NCBI GenBank assembly: GCA_963768165.1
Contig: CAVYHJ010000002.1
Location: 806,001-870,000, forward strand
Origin: CAVYHJ01 sp963768165 [NCBI: uncultured bacterium]
Lineage (GTDB): Bacteria > UBP4 > UBA4092
DNA length: 64,000 bases
Direction of reading: 5' to 3'
The position numbers and the translations under genes were made by a program. The stretch's first letter is position 1. Every line of letters starts with the position of its first letter. The notes under the pieces are model-generated. The model was given only the letters and a program-made list of their open reading frames with translations, was not told the origin of the DNA and ran no database searches. Shown in pieces: positions 1 to 8,219 of the stretch.

Positions 1-1
1 C

Positions 2-739
2 AAAGAAGCGTTTACCAATGGGTCAAATACTTTTGATAAGTTTAGTATTGTTTCGACTAATTGTACGGGAAATTATACGCAAGTCTTAACCTCGCTTTCG
101 GCGGTATTGCCCCCGGAAACAGGAATTGATTCTTTACAATATATCGCTTCTAATACGACGGTATTTGCGATACGGGAAGATGCCGTGATTCAAGGCACGC
201 TGTTCCATCGGCAGGATTTGATGGTCTGGGACGGAACCAATGTTACTCTTTTGTTTGACGGACAAGGTGCAGGGATACCTCAGGAAGCTGGATTGGATGC
301 GGCAGATGTTACCAGTCTTAGTCCCTTGACCCTATCCATTTCATTACGGGAGGATGCCACGCTACCGGGTATCGGATTAGTAAGCCGGAATGATGCCATT
401 CATTATGTCGCAGGAAACGGATTTACAGGTAAGGATTTTGATGCCTCCGCTAATAACGTCCCTGCGGAAATGAACCTGGATATCTATCATTACGTGACAG
501 GCACCCAAACGATTATGGCTTTTGATGTCGCAGGTAACTTGCCTGCTGGTTCCAGTAATATGTTTAATAAATCGGATATTGTATCCTTTAATCCGACAGG
601 TGGGGGATTCAGTGCAACATCCTATTTTTGCGGTGTGTCTGAAGGGATACCCGCGGAAGTGAATATTGCCGCGGTAACTCTGACCACAGGGACAGTCGTT
701 CCCGTGGAATTAAGTCAGTTCGATGCTTTGAGTGAATAG
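2..739 (+). CDS. secreted repeat protein, 3' part (5' end outside window)
   Basis: The reading frame is open from base 2, so the gene starts upstream of the window and only its last 245 codons are visible. The visible part consists of about three blocks of roughly 60 residues. Each begins with a pattern like (I/V/L)P-x-E-x-(G/N)-(I/L)-D and contains a segment of the type DLMVWDGTNVTLLFDGQGAG, as in extracellular beta-rich repeat proteins of environmental bacteria. The protein ends in VVPVELSQFDALSE. The PVELSxF motif normally opens a further C-terminal domain of secreted proteins, but here the stop follows within a few residues. The next genes downstream are also secreted proteins on the same strand. 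The function is unknown, and secretion is inferred because no signal peptide is visible in this fragment. Confidence 0.75.
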   Translation, partial: KEAFTNGSNTFDKFSIVSTNCTGNYTQVLTSLSAVLPPETGIDSLQYIASNTTVFAIREDAVIQGTLFHRQDLMVWDGTNVTLLFDGQGAGIPQEAGLDAADVTSLSPLTLSISLREDATLPGIGLVSRNDAIHYVAGNGFTGKDFDASANNVPAEMNLDIYHYVTGTQTIMAFDVAGNLPAGSSNMFNKSDIVSFNPTGGGFSATSYFCGVSEGIPAEVNIAAVTLTTGTVVPVELSQFDALSE

Positions 740-745
740 ATATCA

Positions 746-773
746 GTAGAGACGTAACATGTTACGTCTCTAC
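746..773. repeat. 28-bp perfect palindrome, family A copy 1
   Basis: The sequence is GTAGAGACGTAACA followed directly by its exact reverse complement. Identical 28-bp copies lie at 32118-32145 and 43232-43259. It sits between the stop of the repeat protein and the ribosome binding site of the next gene. It could form a hairpin in RNA, but no T-tract follows, so it is a dispersed palindromic repeat rather than a standard terminator. Confidence 0.9.
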
Positions 774-798
774 CTTAAACAAAAAGAGGAGAGAAGTT

Positions 799-1761
799 AT
801 GAAAACGATTATTCTAATGATAGTCAGCGTGATGCTGGCGAGTATGGTGTACGCGGATGGGCAGATTAATATTGCTTATTCGCCTTATACCATTAATCAA
901 CCGGGGTCGTATATTGTGGTGAAGGATTTAACGGCTACGACCAATATCCCTACGATAAGCATTAATACGAGCGATGTGACCATAGACCTGAATGGGCATA
1001 ATATCTATGGTGCAGGGCAAATTACAGATGGAATTTGGTCGGCAGTGGGGAATAACAATATCACTATTACCAATGGGGTAGTGCGGGATTGGGGACATAA
1101 CGGTATTTCTCTCTCAGGGAATGACGTCCAAGTCTCCAAGGTGAAGTCTTACAACAATGGAAATCAGGGGTTTTATTTGGTAGGTACTTCCATGCGGGTG
1201 ATAGATTGTATTGCCGATAGTAATACCAGAAATGGTTTTGAGATTGGCTCTAATGGTATTATCACAGGATGTATCGCATCAAATAATGGTGTCGGGATTT
1301 ATGTTGGTGGTAACGGTTGCCAAGTAATCGAGAATAATACTCTTAGTAATACAAATGGTGGTATTTTCGTTAATGCAGCCGGTGGTTTGATTAAGAATAA
1401 TACTGCGTCTTCTAATAATGCGCACGGGATTACAATTGGCGGTAACGGTGGTTGCCAAATAATCGAAAACAATGTCTCTTATAATGCATCGAACGGGATT
1501 GATGCTACCCAAGGCGGCTGTTTGATTAAAGGCAATGTTGCTTTTCATAATACTAATGGGAGCGGGATTTTCTCACAAGCAGACAACCAAATCATCGAAA
1601 ATACTTGTTTATCAAATTCTTATGGTATTTATGGAGCCGGGGGGGTAATTATATCGCGCATAATCTCTGTAATTGGAATTCCAACAAAGGGATTTATTGC
1701 GTTCCCGGCGGAGGGCAGTACTTGGAACAAAACAGGCTCCATGGTAACGACATTTCGGTAA
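799..1761 (+). CDS. secreted right-handed beta-helix protein (frameshifted near C-terminus)
   Basis: The Sec signal peptide is MKTIILMIVSVMLASMVYA with likely cleavage before DGQ, and a ribosome binding site (gaggag) precedes the ATG. The mature part opens with GQINIAYSPYTI, shared with the two downstream paralogues, followed by DVTIDLNGHNIYGAG. It then carries many Asn/Gly-rich rungs of about 22-25 residues (such as GIYVGGNGCQVIENNTLSN), typical of parallel beta-helix (NosD/pectate-lyase-like) folds. After the seven-G run at 1639-1645 the frame reads into a tail unlike the paralogues and stops at 1761. The true C-terminus lies in another frame up to 1808. No catalytic residues were identified; a surface polysaccharide-binding or structural role is inference. 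Confidence 0.8.
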   Translation: MKTIILMIVSVMLASMVYADGQINIAYSPYTINQPGSYIVVKDLTATTNIPTISINTSDVTIDLNGHNIYGAGQITDGIWSAVGNNNITITNGVVRDWGHNGISLSGNDVQVSKVKSYNNGNQGFYLVGTSMRVIDCIADSNTRNGFEIGSNGIITGCIASNNGVGIYVGGNGCQVIENNTLSNTNGGIFVNAAGGLIKNNTASSNNAHGITIGGNGGCQIIENNVSYNASNGIDATQGGCLIKGNVAFHNTNGSGIFSQADNQIIENTCLSNSYGIYGAGGVIISRIISVIGIPTKGFIAFPAEGSTWNKTGSMVTTFR

Positions 1762-1808
1762 ATGGTTCTACTGAAAATGTAGCTCCCTTAAACGATGTCA
1801 ATTACTAA
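1647..1808 (+). pseudogene. out-of-frame C-terminal tail of the first beta-helix gene
   Basis: Read in the third frame, this stretch gives NYIAHNLCNWN...YLEQNRLHGND...NGSTENVAPLNDVNY. It matches the end of the second paralogue (NFIGQNLCVSNG...YVEQNKLFDN...NGSTEGAGVLANVNF). The first beta-helix gene therefore once ran to 1808. The shift occurs at the G7 run 1639-1645, where eight or five G would restore the frame. It is either a real mutation or an undercalled homopolymer in the assembly. Confidence 0.85.
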
Positions 1809-1868
1809 TGCATGGAACTCTGGATCGGAAAAGGAAAGAACACCTTTCACGATGTAGCTTTTTAAGAA

Positions 1869-1900
1869 CTTAGTCGGACTCGGGGACGAGTCCGACTAAG
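1869..1900. repeat. perfect 14-bp inverted repeat, tetraloop
   Basis: The arms CTTAGTCGGACTCG and CGAGTCCGACTAAG are perfect and separated by four bases. It lies between the first and second beta-helix genes. No T-run follows on the plus strand, so it is a palindromic repeat or a weak Rho-independent hairpin. Confidence 0.75.
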
Positions 1901-1948
1901 GGTGGATAGTTTAATTGAATGAACAATAAATAAAAAAGGAGAAAAGAT

Positions 1949-3586
1949 ATGAAAAGAATTATTCTAATCATTTTCATTGTAATGCTGGCAAGTATGGTGT
2001 ACGCGGATGGGCAGATTAATATTGCCTATTCCCCTTATACCATCAGTAACCCAGGGTCGTATATTGTAGTGAAAGATTTGACGACACCGCAAGATTTGAA
2101 TGGTATTACTATTATGGCAAGTAATGTGACCATTGACCTGAATGGGCATACCTTGTATGGGGCGGGGACTACAGCGGGTTCCTCCGGTTCCGGAATATTT
2201 GACATTGACCCGCAAGGTTCTAACAATGTAGCGATTTTCAATGGCACCATACGAGATTTTCGTTTCTATGGGATTTTGTTACAGGGCAATCAGGTCCAAG
2301 TGAGTCGGGCCAATGTGTCCTACAATGGGAATAGTGGAATTGATTTAGTCTACCCTGGTTCGGTTTACGATTGTAATGCTTCTTTCAATGGAAATGCTGG
2401 GATTTTCAGCGGACTTGGTGGGATTATTCGGAATAATAACGTAACAAACAATGGAGGCATCGGGATTGGAACCATGAGTGGTGCAATAAATGGAAATTAT
2501 GTCGCCAATAATCAATACTGTGGAATAGAAGCAAACATTAGCTTAGTGGAGAATAATAATGTAATTAGTAATTATTCCATTGGAATTTCTGCTTTAGGAG
2601 GTTTGGTCAAGGACAATAACGTTACGTATAATCAAACCACAGGGATTTGGGTACAAAATGCCACTCTAGCTGGGAATAATTCCTATGGGAATACCCTGAT
2701 GGATATTTATACAGGAACTGGAGTGGTTAACGAAAACGGTACTTTCATAATCACCTATTCTCCCTATACAATTACTCAACCTGGGTCGTATATTGTGGTA
2801 AAAGATTTAACGACACCGCAAAATGTGAATGGTATTACTATTAAAGCCGACAATGTGACCCTTGATCTTAACGGACATACGTTAACTGGCGCAGGTGCAA
2901 CGTCAGGACTCAACGGTAATGGTATTGTCACATGGAGTAATAACCATATTGCTGTATTTAACGGAATAATCTGCTCATTTAAATCAGATGGAATTTCACT
3001 GTTCGGTAATGATTGTCGGGTTAACCAGATTACAGCTCATGATAATGGGGAGTGGGGAATTTTCTTGAATGAGAATGGTTTGGTCTATGATAATATGCTT
3101 TTTCAAAATAATATGAACTTTCAAAATCAAGATAATGGAGGTGGAATAACGATTGGCCCAACTGGGGTGGTTCGGAATAATAGTGTTCGGAATAATGGTG
3201 GGATAGGAATTTTTGTTGGTGAAGGTACTTCCATTATAAATAACAGTATTTCTGGTAATACAACTGGGATTAAATGTTATGCACAGGCTGGGTTCATAAA
3301 AGATAATACAGTTGCTAATAATAGTATCAATGGTATTGAGTTGTGGTGTGACAGTCAGGCAGTTGGTAATATTTGTAAATATAATGGCGGTATTGGTATT
3401 TATGCCACTGGTAATGGTAATTTTATTGGTCAAAATCTGTGTGTCAGTAACGGTACGGGTCTAATGTGTTCTTCTATTCAAGCTAGAAACTATGTTGAAC
3501 AGAATAAACTCTTTGATAATACGACATCGGAAAACTTAAATGGGTCTACCGAAGGTGCCGGTGTATTAGCGAATGTTAATTTCTAG
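1949..3586 (+). CDS. secreted beta-helix protein with duplicated module
   Basis: A signal peptide (MKRIILIIFIVMLASMVYA) is followed by GQINIAYSPYTIS and PGSYIVVKDLTT, then about ten Asn/Gly-rich beta-helix rungs. Near residue 265 the whole pattern restarts without a signal peptide: FIITYSPYTITQPGSYIVV, then DNVTLDLNGHTLTGAG and a second set of rungs. At 545 residues it is nearly twice the length of its neighbours, so it looks like an in-frame fusion of two copies of the ancestral gene. A ribosome binding site (aaaggag) precedes the ATG. The same family lies on both sides on the same strand, which indicates local tandem amplification. Function unknown; it should be exported. Confidence 0.85.
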   Translation: MKRIILIIFIVMLASMVYADGQINIAYSPYTISNPGSYIVVKDLTTPQDLNGITIMASNVTIDLNGHTLYGAGTTAGSSGSGIFDIDPQGSNNVAIFNGTIRDFRFYGILLQGNQVQVSRANVSYNGNSGIDLVYPGSVYDCNASFNGNAGIFSGLGGIIRNNNVTNNGGIGIGTMSGAINGNYVANNQYCGIEANISLVENNNVISNYSIGISALGGLVKDNNVTYNQTTGIWVQNATLAGNNSYGNTLMDIYTGTGVVNENGTFIITYSPYTITQPGSYIVVKDLTTPQNVNGITIKADNVTLDLNGHTLTGAGATSGLNGNGIVTWSNNHIAVFNGIICSFKSDGISLFGNDCRVNQITAHDNGEWGIFLNENGLVYDNMLFQNNMNFQNQDNGGGITIGPTGVVRNNSVRNNGGIGIFVGEGTSIINNSISGNTTGIKCYAQAGFIKDNTVANNSINGIELWCDSQAVGNICKYNGGIGIYATGNGNFIGQNLCVSNGTGLMCSSIQARNYVEQNKLFDNTTSENLNGSTEGAGVLANVNF

Positions 3587-3626
3587 TTGCCAACTGTTCC
3601 ATTCCTGATTATTTTTCAGGGCATAA

Positions 3627-3662
3627 TATAGTAGGGGCTTAGCACTCTAAGCCTCTACTATA
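3627..3662. repeat. inverted repeat between beta-helix genes
   Basis: The arms TATAGTAGGGGCTTAG and CTAAGCCTCTACTATA are 16 bp with one mismatch that is a G-T pair, around a 4-base loop. The GTAG...CTAC ends resemble the family A palindrome. It lies upstream of the third beta-helix gene. No T-tract follows. Confidence 0.7.
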
Positions 3663-3680
3663 AACTAAAGGAGAAAAGAT

Positions 3681-4580
3681 ATGAAAATGATTATTCTAGT
3701 CCTTGTCAGCGTGATGCTGGCGAGTGTGGTGTATGCGGATGGGCAGATTAATATTGCTTATACGCCGTATACCATTAGTACACCGGGGTCGTATATAGTG
3801 GTGAAGAATTTGACCACGGCGCAAAACCTTAATGCTATAACCATCAATACCAGCGATGTGTTCATAGATCTCAATGGGCATACGCTCTATGGAGCAGGAT
3901 CGACAACGGGGTCATCCGGCGATGGAATTAATGCCGGTTCCTCATCTAATAATATATTTATTGCCAATGGCGTTGTTCGTGATTTCAAGGGTAATGGTAT
4001 TACGTTATCGGGTAACAATGTTCAAATTATGAAGGTCAAAGTAATCGGAAATGGATTACAAGGAATCTATGTATGGATGAGTAATAATGGATTATTGGCT
4101 GATAATATCGCCCAAGGGAATAATGACGGAATTTATGCTCTGGAAAATTTCATTATTCGGGACAATAACGCATATGCTAATGTCGGAGTTGGAATTGAAA
4201 CCGGCAATGACTGTACCTTGACAGGAAATAGCATGCAAAATAATGTGGATGGGATTGATGTCTGGTCTAACTGTTATTTGAAAGACAATACTGTTTTAAA
4301 CAATACCGGAACGGGCATTAGTGTAGAAGGCAGTAATTGTCTGGTGGTTGGGAATACTATTACCGGACAAAATAGTACTTTTGGCTTGGCAATAAAATGT
4401 TTAGGTGTTGGGAATCGGATTGATAGCAACCATATTACAAATAACCATTATGGGATTGAATTCCAATTTGCCACCAACTGGTATGGACGCAATACCTTTA
4501 ATAATAATTCTGGTGGAAATGTCATAGGCAGCTCTGTTCCTGCTGACCCCGGTAGTCCATATAATAACCAGAGTTTCTAG
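3681..4580 (+). CDS. secreted right-handed beta-helix protein, third paralogue
   Basis: This 299-residue protein has the signal peptide MKMIILVLVSVMLASVVYA and the family opening GQINIAYTPYTISTPGSYIVV. These are followed by DVFIDLNGHTLYGAG and about nine rungs rich in N, G and V/I. The ribosome binding site aaaggag is conserved with the two upstream copies. The C-terminus (GRNTFNNNSGGNVIG...PYNNQSF) differs from the other two paralogues. The DNA of the signal-peptide region is nearly identical between copies, which fits recent duplication or gene conversion. It should be exported; substrate and role are unknown. Confidence 0.82.
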   Translation: MKMIILVLVSVMLASVVYADGQINIAYTPYTISTPGSYIVVKNLTTAQNLNAITINTSDVFIDLNGHTLYGAGSTTGSSGDGINAGSSSNNIFIANGVVRDFKGNGITLSGNNVQIMKVKVIGNGLQGIYVWMSNNGLLADNIAQGNNDGIYALENFIIRDNNAYANVGVGIETGNDCTLTGNSMQNNVDGIDVWSNCYLKDNTVLNNTGTGISVEGSNCLVVGNTITGQNSTFGLAIKCLGVGNRIDSNHITNNHYGIEFQFATNWYGRNTFNNNSGGNVIGSSVPADPGSPYNNQSF

Positions 4581-4603
4581 GATAATTTGAATATATTTGA
4601 TGT

Positions 4604-4636
4604 GCGTCGGGAAAGAAAAGAACTCATTCCCGACGC
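4604..4636. repeat. GCGTCGGGA...TCCCGACGC hairpin, family B
   Basis: The 9-bp arms GCGTCGGGA and TCCCGACGC are separated by 15 bases and followed by AGCTT. The layout resembles the repeats at 40593 and 63826 (cATCGGGAA ... TTCCCGATGCATCTT). A weaker relative follows the first beta-helix gene near 1825-1862. The rest of the spacer up to 4815 holds only a broken piece of a common GATTCCCG...GGGAATGAC repeat. Confidence 0.6.
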
Positions 4637-4815
4637 AGCTTGTCAAGATTTAGCCCACGCTCCTAAAAGACTGGATTCCCGGTCCGATAAAAAGAATCAG
4701 GACTCAAAGACTTACGTGGGAATGACAAACCGGGGATAGTCTTTAAACCAACAACCTCTTACACGCTTGTATAACATCGCTTATTCTGTTCTTCCCGATT
4801 CATTTTTTATATTTA

Positions 4816-4845
4816 TTGTAAAGCGTATTATGAACGTTGTATAAT
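4816..4845 (+). promoter_or_regulatory. sigma70-like promoter of toxin-antitoxin operon
   Basis: TTGTAA (4816-4821) and a perfect TATAAT (4840-4845) are separated by 18 bp. A start site 6-7 bases after the -10 box falls on the ATG at 4852, and no Shine-Dalgarno sequence is present. The antitoxin mRNA is therefore probably leaderless. Confidence 0.6.
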
Positions 4846-4851
4846 TAACGC

Positions 4852-5109
4852 ATGGCAACCATCGCAAAACATATCCCTAAAATTCGTAAGAAACATTCTG
4901 ATAAGAAGAAGGTTTTAATTTCCATACCCAAAGATATTTTAGACAAAGCGGTTTCTGAAAAATCTATTGAACCGATTGAAGATTATCTGGAAAATTGGGA
5001 ATTGGCGCGTAATCCCGCTTTTATTCGAGAGATGAAACGACGCAAAAAGGAAGCCCTTTCAGGAAAATCAAAGACATGGGATCAAATCCAGAAAGAATTG
5101 GGTATTTAG
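4852..5109 (+). CDS. RelB-like antitoxin of a type II toxin-antitoxin module
   Basis: This is a small, basic and charged 85-residue protein. The segment VLISIPKDILDKAV resembles the start of a short DNA-binding antitoxin, and the C-terminal tail (KSKTWDQIQKELGI) is typical of the toxin-wrapping end of RelB-like antitoxins. Its 3' end overlaps a RelE-like toxin gene by 34 bp, the usual antitoxin-first order. It should neutralise the toxin and repress its own promoter; both roles come from family knowledge. The exact antitoxin family was not identified. Confidence 0.7.
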   Translation: MATIAKHIPKIRKKHSDKKKVLISIPKDILDKAVSEKSIEPIEDYLENWELARNPAFIREMKRRKKEALSGKSKTWDQIQKELGI

Positions 5110-5375
5110 TTACCTTTATTCCTACTGCGGAACGAGAATTCAAGAAATTATCCAAAGACATTCAAAAGAGAATCAAAGAAAAGTTAAATTGGCTTTCTGA
5201 GAATGCTCATCAAATTACTCATGTGCAATTAAGCCACCTGCCGGATGAATTAAAAAACTTATGCAAATACAGAATAGGAAGTTATCGTTTGCTCTATTAT
5301 ATTAATCATTCCGAAAGAATTATTGAGATACACGGGGTCATGGATCGGAAAGAAGACTATCGCAGGCTTAGATAA
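5076..5375 (+). CDS. RelE/ParE-family toxin
   Basis: The protein shows the compact RelE pattern: FIPTAEREFKKLSKDIQKRIKEKL, a middle region with LPDELKNLCKYRIGSYRLLYYI, and an end with EIHGVMDRKEDYRRLR. The central Y-R-I-G-S-Y-R-L-L-Y strand and the C-terminal R-K-E-D-Y-R are characteristic of the RelE/ParE superfamily, whose RelE members cleave mRNA on the ribosome. The first ATG lies inside the antitoxin gene. A later non-ATG start near the FIPTAE motif is possible, because the first residues are not conserved in the family. Confidence 0.8.
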   Translation: MGSNPERIGYLVTFIPTAEREFKKLSKDIQKRIKEKLNWLSENAHQITHVQLSHLPDELKNLCKYRIGSYRLLYYINHSERIIEIHGVMDRKEDYRRLR

Positions 5376-5391
5376 AGTAGAGGGGCAATCT

Positions 5392-6411
5392 TTAACCCAA
5401 TAAGTTCTTGCACGCCTGAAAAACAGCGTTAGTTGTAATACTCGTCATGCACCGATGGTCAATGGGACATTCGCGTAATAAACAGGGAGCGCACTCCGGT
5501 GGGTTCTGCACAATTTCAATCTTTCCTTTGCCTATAGGTCCCGTGGATTTTAGATTGGTGGAACCGAAAATCGCCACCATCGGAACACCCAATGCCGATG
5601 CAATATGCATAGGACCGCTGTCATTGGTCACAAATAAATTACAGCGGGAGATACAGGCGCCCAATTCACCGAGGGTTGTTTTTTCCGCTAAATTAATCGC
5701 CTTGGGTTTAATGCTATCAGCCATCTTTTGAATATCCTGTGATTCCTCTTTCCCGCCAAATAACACAATTTTGGTATTAGATTCTTTGGCTAATTCATTT
5801 GCCAATTCGATAAATCTTTCCGGTAACCAGCGTTTCGCCGTACCAAAGGCCGCGCCTGGATTAATGCCAATCATCTTGTCCGAAGAGGTTATATTATTCT
5901 CCTGCAAAAGTTTTTCTGCTGATTTCCTGGATTCATCGGAAATTGGGAAATACATATCTGGTATTTGGGGAACGTCACCCAAATATCTGACCAATTCCAA
6001 ATATTGTTCCACAGTATGCTGTGCTGGAGAATTGGGACAGACCGCATGGGTTAAAAGCAACCGCCGGATTCCATTGGGAGTACCCAACCGATAAGGGATT
6101 TTCGCCCATGCCAATTCCAACGTGGATGAAATTGAATTGGTAAACAAAATCCCTAAATCAAATTTCTTTTCCCGCAAACTTTGGCTGAATTGGTAAATAT
6201 TTCTGGTAGAGCGGGATTGGGGGAGTTGGATAATTTCAGAAATATGCGGATTCGCGCTCCAAACATCCACCAACGAAGTTTTGGTCACAACCGCGATGTG
6301 GGCTTGTGGATAGAGTTGGTGAAGCGCCGTCACGGAGGGGGTCATCATCATGGCATCCCCCAGCCAATTGGGACTTCGGAGAACCATACGTTCAGCAGAT
6401 ATTTTGGGCAT
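5392..6411 (-). CDS. waaF: glycosyltransferase family 9, ADP-heptose:LPS heptosyltransferase II-like
   Basis: A GT9 protein that transfers heptose from ADP-heptose to the LPS inner core at the cytoplasmic face. The N-terminal VLRSPNWLGDAMMMTPSV is the classic heptosyltransferase opening, and the C-terminal half holds FVTNDSGPMHIASALGVPMVAIFGSTN, the sugar-nucleotide site. The end is Cys-rich (ECAPCLLRECPIDHRCM), as in many WaaF proteins. The open frame extends upstream to 6462, but that would overlap the Nif3-like gene by 41 bp. The ATG at 6411 leaves a 10-bp gap and matches the family start (MPKISAERMVLRSPNW), so it is preferred. The exact acceptor cannot be read from the sequence. Confidence 0.85.
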   Translation of the reverse strand: MPKISAERMVLRSPNWLGDAMMMTPSVTALHQLYPQAHIAVVTKTSLVDVWSANPHISEIIQLPQSRSTRNIYQFSQSLREKKFDLGILFTNSISSTLELAWAKIPYRLGTPNGIRRLLLTHAVCPNSPAQHTVEQYLELVRYLGDVPQIPDMYFPISDESRKSAEKLLQENNITSSDKMIGINPGAAFGTAKRWLPERFIELANELAKESNTKIVLFGGKEESQDIQKMADSIKPKAINLAEKTTLGELGACISRCNLFVTNDSGPMHIASALGVPMVAIFGSTNLKSTGPIGKGKIEIVQNPPECAPCLLRECPIDHRCMTSITTNAVFQACKNLLG

Positions 6412-6421
6412 AGAAATGAGA

Positions 6422-7537
6422 TTAGAAAAACCGGAAAGGATCCGAGCCTGTTTTCGATACAATAATCGGAATCTGCCAGTCCAAGGATTTGAAGGTCTTG
6501 TTTAATCGTTTTGCCAATACGGGCATATAGCGTGCTTCACTGGGATAATGGCCTACATCCAGAACCGCCAATCCTATATCCAGCGCGTGCAATGCCTGAT
6601 GATATTTCATATCTCCCGTCAACAGTGCATCGCATTTTTCACGTACGGCATCGGCAATAAAATCAGAGCCACTACCCGTCACGATAGCGGCGGTTCTAAT
6701 TTTCTTGTCCGGTCTACCGATCACTCGCAATCCTTTTAATCGCAACAGGGATTTTACTTCTTTTGCCCACGTATCTAATTTTACAACTTTCGATAATGTG
6801 CCTATAACACCTTTACTGGCTTGGGGATGCGGGTTTTCCAATGGATAAATATCGTAAGCGACTTCTTCATAAGGATGAGTGGAACGCATGGCTTTTAGAA
6901 CATCCGGCACTTTATTTGCTGGAACCAATATTTCCAATCGTGTTTCTTTCACAGTTTCCAATTGGCCTGCTTTCCCCAAAAAGGGATTGCTGGATTCAGA
7001 CCCTTTAAATGTCCCCGTCCCGTCAATTCGATAAGAACAACTGGAGTAGTCTCCAATGACCCCTGCACCTGCGTGAAACATCGCCTGACTGACTTTTTCC
7101 AAATGAGTCGAAGGCACAAAGACCACAATCTTTTTATACTTCTGTTCATAGACCGGAGACAAACCTCGTATATCTTGTAGTTTTAACTCCTCCGCCAAAG
7201 AATGGCACGTGCCACCGGGCGCGAAATCCAGATTGGTATGCGCTACATAAACAGAGATTTTATTTTTTAGTAATAGTGAAATAATACGTGTATGCGTTTC
7301 TGAATCAACTAAGGAGGTAATGGGGTCAAATATAAAGGGATGATGCGAAATGATAAAATTGGCTTTCTGCTGAATGGCTTCCTTTACAGAGGATTCCGTG
7401 ACATCCAAAGTCAGAAATATCTTCTTTCCCGGAGTTTTCGGATTTCCCACCTGCAATCCCACTTTGTCCCATGATTCCGCCAGATACGGCGGGAACATCG
7501 TCTCGAGAACATCTATTATGTCTTGAATTTTCGCCAT
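6422..7537 (-). CDS. Nif3-like dinuclear metal centre protein (DUF34/YbgI)
   Basis: The Nif3 signature appears as FIISHHPFIFDP (metal-binding His pair) near residue 70, YVAHTNLDFAPGGTCHSLAE, and a C-terminal VLDVGHYPSEARYMPVLA with the remaining metal ligands. A middle domain of about 130 residues (YKKIVVFVPSTHLEKVSQAMFHAGAGVIGDYSSCSYR...) is the PII-like insert present in the longer bacterial forms. I chose the ATG at 7537 because AGAGG lies 8 bases upstream; 16 more codons are open to 7585. The family is widespread, probably hydrolase-like (GTP cyclohydrolase-like activity has been proposed), with no settled role. Confidence 0.88.
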   Translation of the reverse strand: MAKIQDIIDVLETMFPPYLAESWDKVGLQVGNPKTPGKKIFLTLDVTESSVKEAIQQKANFIISHHPFIFDPITSLVDSETHTRIISLLLKNKISVYVAHTNLDFAPGGTCHSLAEELKLQDIRGLSPVYEQKYKKIVVFVPSTHLEKVSQAMFHAGAGVIGDYSSCSYRIDGTGTFKGSESSNPFLGKAGQLETVKETRLEILVPANKVPDVLKAMRSTHPYEEVAYDIYPLENPHPQASKGVIGTLSKVVKLDTWAKEVKSLLRLKGLRVIGRPDKKIRTAAIVTGSGSDFIADAVREKCDALLTGDMKYHQALHALDIGLAVLDVGHYPSEARYMPVLAKRLNKTFKSLDWQIPIIVSKTGSDPFRFF

Positions 7538-7637
7538 GCTTAATTCCTCTGTTATTACCAGCGTAATAATATCAGAATTATTCAATAAGACACAACTTAC
7601 AAGGAGGATTTAGGTTTGAAAATAGTTAGAATGAACG

Positions 7638-7892
7638 TTATGCCAGTTGCTTTTCCAAAATACGTTGAACCAATGTATTTGACGAAATTTTACGGCGTCT
7701 TGCCTCTTTACGGATTTTGCGGGAGATTGAATCTTCCAGCGTAACGATATTCCTATTTTTCCGAAGGTCAACATCGAACTGAACTGGTTCTGTTTTATCC
7801 CAATATTCAGAGATACTATGATTATCCCAAAATACACCCGCTTGATTTATCGCCTGAAAATCAGAAATTCCATTTCTTTTATCTTTTTTCAT
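7638..7892 (-). CDS. BrnA-like antitoxin (CopG type)
   Basis: The protein has the arrangement AGVFWDNHSISEYWDKTEPVQF followed by VDLRKNRNIVTLEDSISRKIRKEARRRKISSNTLVQRILEKQL. The FW-x2-HS-x3-YWD segment and the C-terminal ribbon-helix-helix-like part are typical of antitoxins that partner BrnT. The start at 7892 has AAGG just upstream; a longer frame to 7934 is open. It overlaps the end of the BrnT-like gene by 14 bp, giving toxin-antitoxin translational coupling. Confidence 0.75.
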   Translation of the reverse strand: MKKDKRNGISDFQAINQAGVFWDNHSISEYWDKTEPVQFDVDLRKNRNIVTLEDSISRKIRKEARRRKISSNTLVQRILEKQLA

Positions 7893-8163
7893 ATAACCTT
7901 CGTTCCGCCTCATCCATGTCTCTGGCTGTAACAATCAAAGCCTGTTGCGTTCGCTTATATATAAAGTATACAACTAAATATCTTCCCGATAAAGTCCTTC
8001 CCATCGCCACATACAAATCCTCTTTGATTACCTTACCTTTTTCAATTCGACGAAAATGGGGAGTATTGTCAAATACTTCTTCAACCTCTTCTGCATAAAC
8101 ATGATGTTTTTGTTCAAGTTTATCAACAATTCGGTCAATCCAGATCAAACCTTGAATTTTCAT
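7879..8163 (-). CDS. brnT: BrnT-family ribonuclease toxin
   Basis: This 94-residue protein matches the BrnT layout: IWIDRIVDKLEQKHHVYAEEVEEVFDN, then YVAMGRTLSGRYLVVYFIYK and finally ALIVTARDMDEAERRLYEKR. The closing (S/T)AR-x-M/A-x3-E-R-x-Y is the family signature. BrnT toxins are RelE-fold ribonucleases that block translation and are neutralised by BrnA, which together with the toxin represses the operon. The antitoxin gene follows with a 14-bp overlap. The first residue (D instead of the usual W/E-W-D region) is somewhat divergent. Confidence 0.78.
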   Translation of the reverse strand: MKIQGLIWIDRIVDKLEQKHHVYAEEVEEVFDNTPHFRRIEKGKVIKEDLYVAMGRTLSGRYLVVYFIYKRTQQALIVTARDMDEAERRLYEKR

Positions 8164-8219
8164 TCATACACTCTTTACGTGAGAGAATAAAACCTATTCA
8201 GGATTTTGTCAAGATTATA

